From NCBI RefSeq assembly GCF_000372725.1, contig NW_005198244.1, forward strand, positions 501,043 through 536,407: 35,365 bases of DNA. The letters run 5' to 3'. Shown here piece by piece: positions 35,108 to 35,365 of the stretch. The position numbers and the translations under genes were made by a program. The notes beneath the pieces were generated by a model. That model did no database searches. It was not told where the DNA came from and saw nothing but the letters and a program-made list of their open reading frames with translations. The stretch's first letter is position 1; every line of letters begins with the position of its first letter. Source of the stretch: Emiliania huxleyi CCMP1516 (lineage: Eukaryota; Haptophyta; Isochrysidales; Noelaerhabdaceae).

Positions 35108-35365
35108 TCCCCGTGAGACACGCCTAGCTTGCGATGTCGGATTTCTGTCTTTCTTTCTTTTTTAAGGTAGGCGCGGGCGGGCGACGGCTTCCAATGCCGT
35201 CGCCCCACCACAGAAGCAGCCATATGACCCCCACTCCGACGCCCGCCCCACCCCACCATCGCGCCACCCCTGACCCCACCCCGCCCCACCCCGCTCCGCC
35301 CCGCTACTCCCCCTTCCCGGGGTACCCTCAACCGCGCGCGCGTGCGCCTACCTCGAGGGTGCTGT
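35108..35365. other. Right end, no gene seen
   Basis: T/CTTT run at about 35146-35163, then CCCCAC/CCGCCCC-type low-complexity DNA to the window edge. No coding frame of note. Confidence 0.35.

Overview
The window is nuclear DNA from a GC-rich single-celled eukaryote, most likely a haptophyte alga of the Emiliania type. This is an inference. It rests on the GC-rich, repeat-laden sequence, short GT-AG and apparent GC-AG introns, plastid-style N-terminal leaders, Ala/Gly/Arg-rich proteins, and families that are expanded in such algae (AP2-domain proteins, ankyrin-kinases, F-box-like RCC1 proteins, 2OG-Fe(II) oxygenases). A pelagophyte or another chlorophyll-c alga is not excluded. There are no operons and no bacterial signals. 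An assembly gap of 188 N lies at 14843-15030.

Layout. 1-5.9 kb is gene-poor: a dispersed repeat split by a 1.59-kb insertion with a 10-bp target duplication, a C-terminal exon of an unknown protein (minus strand), two G-rich minisatellites and a tRNA-like sequence. 6.1-9.4 kb holds three small genes: an RPEL-repeat (actin-binding type) protein, a two-exon protein with a plastid-type leader, and a RanBP2-type zinc-finger protein. 9.75-10.68 kb is a non-autonomous DNA transposon with 16-bp terminal inverted repeats and an 8-bp target duplication (hAT-like), sitting just 3' of an F-box-like/RCC1 seven-blade propeller gene (10811-12265, minus). 12.3-13.25 kb has an inverted pair of a dispersed repeat whose third copy is near 5.7 kb. 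A lysine/arginine-rich minus-strand gene ends in one of these copies. Head-to-head with it, 13.77-16.32 kb holds a multi-exon 2OG-Fe(II) oxygenase that spans the gap and whose introns are filled with minisatellites.

16.3-18.8 kb has no gene I can defend. 18.85-21.93 kb is a tandem array of AP2-domain genes: two intact genes plus the 3' remnant of a third, with the C-terminal coding block reiterated. 22.74-25.76 kb is an ankyrin-repeat/protein-kinase gene of 980 aa with a clear TATA box. On the minus strand, 27.26-29.12 kb is a multi-exon coiled-coil protein of unknown role and 30.2-31.15 kb is a three-exon small acidic protein with a hydrophobic leader. 31.2-32.1 kb is a frameshifted reverse-transcriptase-derived fragment and 32.24-32.86 kb (plus) is a DUF4326-type fragment. 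The window closes with a truncated RCC1 copy and a second intact RCC1 paralogue (33415-34845, minus), followed by the uninterrupted copy of the repeat seen at the left end.

The genes do not form a pathway. What links them is local duplication (RCC1, AP2, dispersed repeats) and repeat expansion inside introns. Duplicated loci supply 'empty site' comparisons that date two insertions. I see no CRISPR, phage or prokaryotic defence system. The most unusual points are the two insertions with target duplications, the oxygenase with a translatable minisatellite intron, and the AP2 array with repeated C-terminal exons.
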